Source of the DNA: CAYVZU01 sp964455935
Lineage (GTDB): Bacteria > Fibrobacterota > CAYVZU01
DNA length: 28,705 nt
Assembly (NCBI GenBank): GCA_964455935.1
Contig: CAYVZU010000039.1
Location: forward strand, 1-28,705
Reading direction: 5' to 3'
The position numbers were made by a program, and so were the translations under genes. Every line of letters begins with the position of its first letter. Positions within the stretch are counted from its first letter, which is position 1. The notes below the pieces were generated by a model. The model did no database searches, had not been told where the DNA came from, and saw only the letters and a list, made by a program, of their open reading frames with translations. Below are positions 24,071 to 28,705 of this stretch, piece after piece.

Positions 24071-25865
24071 CTTTCATGCTGAGCACAGCGAGAAAGGCTT
24101 CCTGGGGAATTTCGACATTGCCCACCTGTTTCATACGGCGTTTACCCTCTTTTTGTTTTTCCAGTAACTTTCGCTTGCGGGTAATGTCGCCGCCATAGCA
24201 TTTCGCGGTCACGTTCTTGCGCAGGGGTTTGATGGTGGTTCGGGCAATGACCTTGTTGCCGATGGCCGCCTGGATCGCGACTTCAAAGAGCTGCCGGGGA
24301 ATCTTTTCCTTCAATTCGCTGGTGAGCGCCCTCCCCCATTCATAGGAACTGGATTGGTGGATAATGGTGGAGAATGCATCCACCGGATCGCCATTGATTA
24401 AAATGTCGAGCTTGACCAGATCGCTCTCGCGGTACTCCTGAAATTCGTAATCGAACGAGGCATATCCCCGGGTCACGCTCTTGAGCTTGTCGTAGAAGTC
24501 AAAGATCACCTCGGCAAGGGGAAAATCGTAACGCAGGCAAACGCGCGTGGGAGTGATGTATTCCATGTTCCGCTGGATCCCGCGCTTCTCCTCCCCCAGT
24601 TTCATAACGGCCCCCACAAATTCGGAGGGAACCAGGACCTCGCCCTTGATGATGGGCTCCTCAATGCGTTCGATTGCGCTGGGATCGGGCATTGCGGCCG
24701 GATTCTCGATATAGAGGGTCTCGCCGTCGGTTTTGACGATTTTATATTCGACGTTGGGAACCGTATTGATGATATTAACATTGAACTCACGGCGCAACCG
24801 TTCCTGGACCACCTCCATATGCAGGATGCCCAGAAATCCGGCGCGATATCCAAACCCTAAAGCCACGCTGGTTTCGGGCTCGTAGGAGATTGCGCTGTCG
24901 TTGAGCCGGAGCTTCTCCAAAGCGGCCTTCAGGTTCTCGTAATCATCGGAATCGGCTGGATACAAGCCGCTGAATACCATGGGTTTGATTTCCTTGAACC
25001 CGCGCAGTGCCTGGTTGGTCGGGTTCTCGGCATCCGTTACGGTATCGCCGATTTTCGTCTCGACCAATCGTTTGACATTGGCAATCAGGTACCCGACTTC
25101 CCCAGTGGCAAGGACTTCGCGGGGTTCACGGCCCAAACGAAGCGTTCCCACTTCTTCGGCCTGATAGGTGAGGCCTGTCGAAAGGAAACGCAGCTTCATG
25201 CCTTTTCGCAAAGTACCGTCCATCACACGAACAAGGGCCACGGCCCCCCGGTACATGTCGAAAATGGAATCAAAGATCAAAACGCGCAAGGGCGCATCGT
25301 GTTTTCCTTTTGGAGATGGAATTCGCCGGCTCACCGCTTCCAAAACAGCGTCAATCCCGACCCCTTCTTTGGCGCTGACCGGCAGCACGTCCTGGGGTTC
25401 GCAACCCAGCAGATCCACAATTTCCTTGCGCACCTCTTCCACGCGCGCGCTGGGGAGGTCGATTTTGTTGATCAGCGGAATTACGGCAAGGTCGCTGTCC
25501 AGGGCCAGAAACAGGTTGCTGAGGGTTTGCGCCTCGATTCCCTGGGTGGCATCGACCACAAGCAAGGCGCCCTCGCAGGCGGCAAGGCTGCGCGAAACCT
25601 CGTACGTGAAATCCACATGGCCCGGCGTGTCGATGAGATTATAGATGTATTCCTGCCCCGAGCCGGATTTATACAGCATACGGATAGCGTGGCTCTTGAT
25701 GGTAATGCCCCGCTCCCGTTCGAGCTGCATGCTGTCGAGCACCTGATCCTTCATCTCATAGCGGCTCAGCGTGCCTGTCTTCTCAAGAAGCCTATCGGCC
25801 AGCGTGGATTTGCCGTGATCGATGTGGGCAATGATGCAGAAATTGCGAATGCGATCGGATTCCAT
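24066..25865 (-). CDS. lepA: Elongation factor 4 (ribosomal back-translocase)
   Basis: A translational GTPase of 599 residues, the family length. G1 is AHIDHGKST (13-21), G3 is DTPGH (79-83) and G4 is NKID (133-136). The LepA-specific C-terminus is complete: KRKLLEKQKEGKRRMKQ, then GNVEIPQEAFLAVL. It acts on the ribosome during translation or assembly stress. The start ATG at 25865 has AAGGAC a few bases upstream. TATTAT in the leader (about 25903-25908, minus strand) could be a -10 box, without a clear -35. It is transcribed alone, with repeats on both sides. Confidence 0.97.
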   Translation of the reverse strand: MESDRIRNFCIIAHIDHGKSTLADRLLEKTGTLSRYEMKDQVLDSMQLERERGITIKSHAIRMLYKSGSGQEYIYNLIDTPGHVDFTYEVSRSLAACEGALLVVDATQGIEAQTLSNLFLALDSDLAVIPLINKIDLPSARVEEVRKEIVDLLGCEPQDVLPVSAKEGVGIDAVLEAVSRRIPSPKGKHDAPLRVLIFDSIFDMYRGAVALVRVMDGTLRKGMKLRFLSTGLTYQAEEVGTLRLGREPREVLATGEVGYLIANVKRLVETKIGDTVTDAENPTNQALRGFKEIKPMVFSGLYPADSDDYENLKAALEKLRLNDSAISYEPETSVALGFGYRAGFLGILHMEVVQERLRREFNVNIINTVPNVEYKIVKTDGETLYIENPAAMPDPSAIERIEEPIIKGEVLVPSEFVGAVMKLGEEKRGIQRNMEYITPTRVCLRYDFPLAEVIFDFYDKLKSVTRGYASFDYEFQEYRESDLVKLDILINGDPVDAFSTIIHQSSSYEWGRALTSELKEKIPRQLFEVAIQAAIGNKVIARTTIKPLRKNVTAKCYGGDITRKRKLLEKQKEGKRRMKQVGNVEIPQEAFLAVLSMKV

Positions 25866-25931
25866 AAAGTCCTTGCGTCAGGGATAGTCCGGGCCCAAAG
25901 AAGATAATATTCGACCGGGGCACCTTAAAGA

Positions 25932-26170
25932 GAGTTGCGAGTCGTGAGTTGTGAGTGGCGAGTTGGGAAAGGCAGCACGCCGGACAAGAGAGTTGCGAAG
26001 TCGTGAGTCGCCAGTGGCCAGTCAGCAAAAAGGCCGTATGCCGGATAAAGGTCAGGATTCAGCCGGTGTCCGGCAATTGCCTGCGGGCCGAGTCGGATTC
26101 CAACGAATTTGAGCACAGAAATTTAACAACCGGATCACTGCTTCAGACTCATGACTCACGACTCACGACT
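25932..26170. repeat. Intergenic word-like inverted tracts between lepA and clpX
   Basis: The 308-base gap has no gene. Two tracts of GAGTTGCGAGTCGTGAG-type words lie at 25932-25966 and 25987-26020, and the complementary ACTCATGACTCACGACTCACG lies at 26147 onward, ending 4 bases before the clpX stop codon. The words match those at 6521-6554 and 6863-6912 and have the same facing orientation. The middle (26030-26140) carries no palindrome of the TGTCATTTCGA type, so here the bracket is present without that element. Confidence 0.75.
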
Positions 26171-26173
26171 TTC

Positions 26174-27418
26174 TCACCCAGCGGCTTTCTGCTGCTCGGT
26201 CATGAAAATGGGAGCCGCCTTCTCGAAGATGCACTCGGGCGTGACAATAACCTCTTTCACATCCGAACGGCCCGGGATTTCATACATGATATCGAGCATC
26301 CGGCTTTCGAGCACCGCACGAAGCCCCCGCGCGCCCGTTCCCTTTTTTACCGCGATCTGCACGACCCTGCGCAGGGACTCGTCCGGCATCGTGAGGCGGA
26401 CCCCTTCCATTTCGAAGAGCCGTTTGTATTGCCGGGCAATGGCGTTTTTGGGTTCCGTAAGAATCCGAAACAACGCCGTCTCGTCAAGGTCTTCCATGCC
26501 CACAACCACCGGCAGCCGGCCCACCAGCTCGGGAATCAGGCCGTAGTGGAGGAGGTCATCGGGCTCGATCTGCGCCAGGATATCGCCGATCCGATGTTCC
26601 TTGCGCGAGTGCACCGGCTTTCCAAAGCCGATCTCGCCTTTGCCAAGGCGATTCTCGATGATCTTCTGAATACCTTCGAAGGCGCCGCCGCAAATGAAAA
26701 GAATGTTTTTGGTGTTGATCGCAATCAGGTTCTGTTCGGGGTGCTTGCGGCCGCCCTTGGGCGGGACATTGGAAATTGTGCCCTCGAGCATTTTCAGAAG
26801 TGCCTGCTGAACGCCTTCGCCGCTGACATCGCGGGTGATCGACGGATTGGCCTCTTTGCGGGCGATCTTATCGATTTCGTCGATATAAACGATTCCCTTT
26901 TCGGCCCGTTCCACGCTGTAATCAGCCGCCTGCAAAAGCCGCACCAGGATGTTTTCGACATCTTCGCCAACATAGCCGGCTTCGGTGAAGATGGTTGCAT
27001 CGGCAATCGTAAACGGCACCTGGAGAAAACGCGCCAGCGATTGCGCCAGCAACGTCTTTCCGGTCCCCGTGGGCCCCACCAGAAGGATGTTCGCCTTTTC
27101 CAGGTCCACGTTGCCCGGTTCGAAACCGGAGAGGATGCGTTTGTAATGATTGTAAACGGCCACCGAGAGCGTTTTCTTGGCATGATCCTGGCCCACCACA
27201 TACTCGTCCAGTTTGGATTTGATGTTTTCGGGCGTGAGCAACGACTCCCACTGGTTGGCCGGTTTCTGCCGAAATTTTTCTTCGCGCAGGATCTCGCTGC
27301 ACATGAAAATGCATTCGCTGCAAATGTGCACCGAGGGACCGGTGATGATCTTTTCGACCATCTCGGACGATTTGCCGCAAAACGAGCAACGGATGGGGGG
27401 ACGCGGGGGCTTGCTCAT
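26174..27418 (-). CDS. clpX: ATP-dependent Clp protease ATP-binding subunit ClpX
   Basis: An AAA+ unfoldase of 414 residues that feeds substrates to ClpP. The N-terminal zinc-binding domain has Cys11, Cys14, Cys33 and Cys36. Walker A is GPTGTGKT (115-122), the pore loop is AGYVGEDVE (147-155), Walker B is IVYIDEID (176-183), and the RKH loop is KGGRKHPEQ. The ClpP-docking loop has the IGF tripeptide (GEIGFGKP), so it should dock to ClpP. The C-terminus TEQQKAAG is short. The start overlaps the clpP stop as ATGA, giving translational coupling. Confidence 0.97.
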   Translation of the reverse strand: MSKPPRPPIRCSFCGKSSEMVEKIITGPSVHICSECIFMCSEILREEKFRQKPANQWESLLTPENIKSKLDEYVVGQDHAKKTLSVAVYNHYKRILSGFEPGNVDLEKANILLVGPTGTGKTLLAQSLARFLQVPFTIADATIFTEAGYVGEDVENILVRLLQAADYSVERAEKGIVYIDEIDKIARKEANPSITRDVSGEGVQQALLKMLEGTISNVPPKGGRKHPEQNLIAINTKNILFICGGAFEGIQKIIENRLGKGEIGFGKPVHSRKEHRIGDILAQIEPDDLLHYGLIPELVGRLPVVVGMEDLDETALFRILTEPKNAIARQYKRLFEMEGVRLTMPDESLRRVVQIAVKKGTGARGLRAVLESRMLDIMYEIPGRSDVKEVIVTPECIFEKAAPIFMTEQQKAAG

Positions 27419-27993
27419 CGGTGCTCCACGATCCGGTCGATAACGCCGTAGGCCATGGCTTCTTCGGCGGACATGTAAAAATTGCGTTCCGTGTCCTTTT
27501 GCACCTTCTCGATCGGCTGGCCGGTGTGCTTGGACAGGATCACATTGAGCCGGTTGCGCAGATCGATGATTTCGCGGGCATGGATCTCGATATCACTGGC
27601 CTGGCCGCCCACGCCGCCCTGGGGCTGGTGAATCATAATGCGCGAGTTGGGCAAGGCCTGCCGTTTCCCCTTGGTGCCGGCCGCCAAAAGAACGGCGCCC
27701 ATGCTCGAAGCTTGTCCAATGCAGACCGTAATAATGTTCGGCTTGACGTATTGCATCGTGTCGTAAATGGCCAGACCGGAAGAGACAATCCCGCCCGGGG
27801 TGTTGATATAAAGCTGAATATCCTTGTCCGGGTCCTCCGATTCCAAAAACATCAACTGCGCCATAACCAGATTAGCGATGTTGTCGTCGATCTCCGTGCC
27901 CAGAAAGATGATTCGCTCTTTCAGCAGCCGCGAATAGATATCGTACGAACGTTCTCCCCGGCCGGACTGCTCAACTACCATGGGTATCAACAT
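27415..27993 (-). CDS. clpP: ATP-dependent Clp protease proteolytic subunit, with Asn in the catalytic Asp position
   Basis: A 192-residue serine peptidase subunit that forms the tetradecameric chamber. Ser97 (GQASSMGAVLL) and His122 (RIMIHQPQGG) are in place. The third position is in KDTERNFYMS: where most relatives have D-R-D, here Asn171 (codon AAT) replaces the Asp of the triad. Everything else, including the INTPGG oxyanion strand and the SAEEAMAYGVIDRI end, looks normal. AAGGAAA lies before the ATG at 27993. It lies 10 bases after tig and overlaps clpX, the standard tig-clpP-clpX order. Confidence 0.96.
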   Translation of the reverse strand: MLIPMVVEQSGRGERSYDIYSRLLKERIIFLGTEIDDNIANLVMAQLMFLESEDPDKDIQLYINTPGGIVSSGLAIYDTMQYVKPNIITVCIGQASSMGAVLLAAGTKGKRQALPNSRIMIHQPQGGVGGQASDIEIHAREIIDLRNRLNVILSKHTGQPIEKVQKDTERNFYMSAEEAMAYGVIDRIVEHR

Positions 27994-28003
27994 AGGGGTT
28001 TCC

Positions 28004-28705
28004 TTATGAATTTTGCTCGACTAGCCAGTCGAGCGTTTTTTCTTCACGAATATCGGAGCGCAGGGAATTGGTTGTGCCGTTGCGGCGCAGCCGCTCCTTG
28101 ACGTCTTCGAACTTCTCGTTGGCCGACGCCGCGTACTCCTGAATGCGCGCATCGACGTCTTCCTGGGAGGCCTTGATGTTCTCCTTGCGGGCCACCCAGT
28201 CGATGATCTTGTATTTCTTGATTTCTCGTTCGCCGATCTTCATGTAGCGATCGAGCATCTCTTCGGGTTCGGCCTTCTTGTAGTTCTTGCGGACCTCTTC
28301 CAGCATGCGCTGGGCATACTCTTCCACGCGGGCCCGCGCGACCTCGATGTCGTTTTTCTCGATGATCTTGTCGATCACTTCGTCCTGGACCTTGCGCTTG
28401 GCATCGCGGGTACGGCGCGCTTCGAGGTCCGCACGAATCCGGTCGCGCATTTCCTCCAAATTCCGGTAAGCGCCGATCTTCTTGGCAAACTCGTCGTCCG
28501 CCTCCGGGAGCTTCTTTTCGAGAACCTCCGTCACCTTCAGCACGAAATCGCCCTCTTTGTCACGGATGTCCTCGACTTCGTAGTCGCTGGGGAACCGGAA
28601 TTTTACCGGCACGCTTTCGCCCGCCTTCACGCCCACGAGGGCCGCGTCGAATTCCTTGATCTTCGCTTCGCCAATGGGCACGGGATAGGTGGGGTTGCGA
28701 TAGTC
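28004..28705 (-). CDS. tig: Trigger factor, C-terminal part (5' end outside window)
   Basis: The frame is open to the window edge, so only the last 233 residues are seen; the GTG at 28681 is internal. The visible part starts in the FKBP-like prolyl-isomerase domain (VPIGEAKIKEFDAALVG, then GDFVLKVTEVLEKKLPE) and continues with the helical arm and chaperone domain (DDEFAKKIGAYRNLEEMRD, RVEEYAQRMLEEVRKN). It ends EEKTLDWLVEQNS. Trigger factor binds nascent chains at the ribosome exit. It is the first gene of tig-clpP-clpX here, with a 10-base spacing to clpP. Confidence 0.95.
   Translation of the reverse strand, partial: DYRNPTYPVPIGEAKIKEFDAALVGVKAGESVPVKFRFPSDYEVEDIRDKEGDFVLKVTEVLEKKLPEADDEFAKKIGAYRNLEEMRDRIRADLEARRTRDAKRKVQDEVIDKIIEKNDIEVARARVEEYAQRMLEEVRKNYKKAEPEEMLDRYMKIGEREIKKYKIIDWVARKENIKASQEDVDARIQEYAASANEKFEDVKERLRRNGTTNSLRSDIREEKTLDWLVEQNS

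Noticed and set aside
25955..27451. Long plus-strand open frame (498 codons) opposite clpX
   Set aside because: It is antisense to a fully conserved ClpX and begins in the word-like repeat; it has no recognisable motif, so it is a frame shadow.

Overview
The window looks like a piece of a draft (probably metagenome-derived) genome from a bacterium with exported proteins and at least one lipoprotein. A 10-N scaffold gap at 22470-22479 supports the draft status. The conserved genes are all universal bacterial ones (tig-clpP-clpX, lepA, yebC-ruvC-ruvA-ruvB, rph, pheA), so the phylum cannot be fixed by reading alone.

Layout: (1) 1-6129 is the 3' part of a giant secreted parallel beta-helix protein, followed by a small unknown gene. 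(2) 6947-9578 holds cobO, a secreted nine-repeat beta-propeller and a STAS protein. (3) 9579-10282 contains only a frameshifted gene relic on the minus strand. (4) 10283-12361 is a tight nlpC/P60 lipoprotein - pheA - rph run. (5) 12672-14237 is the bifunctional NAD(P)HX repair enzyme, followed by a convergent unknown gene. (6) 15037-18590 is a coupled yebC-ruvC-ruvA, then ruvB-DUF2905-acyP. (7) 18686-24070 is on the minus strand: a DUF4143 ATPase relic, an alpha/beta hydrolase overlapping a glycerophosphodiester phosphodiesterase, and a three-gene GlpA-like FAD oxidoreductase / NAD-FAD oxidoreductase / DUF1667 set. Together they suggest glycerophosphodiester to glycerol-3-phosphate to dihydroxyacetone-phosphate catabolism. 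(8) lepA and tig-clpP-clpX, also minus, fill the right end.

The most unusual content is between genes. Several intergenic spaces carry non-coding repeats: low-complexity word tracts (variants of GTGAGTCGTGAGT and its complement) that start within a few bases of stop codons and face each other as inverted pairs; nested palindromes built on TGTCATTTCGA; and a 134-bp palindrome. Two of the palindromes (6570-6796 and 12418-12548) align as inverted copies of one MITE-like element with GTAACT/AGTTAC ends, and the first appears to carry a secondary 145-bp insertion. ClpP is also notable: the position of the catalytic Asp is Asn.

No rRNA, tRNA, CRISPR array, transposase gene or convincing riboswitch was seen.
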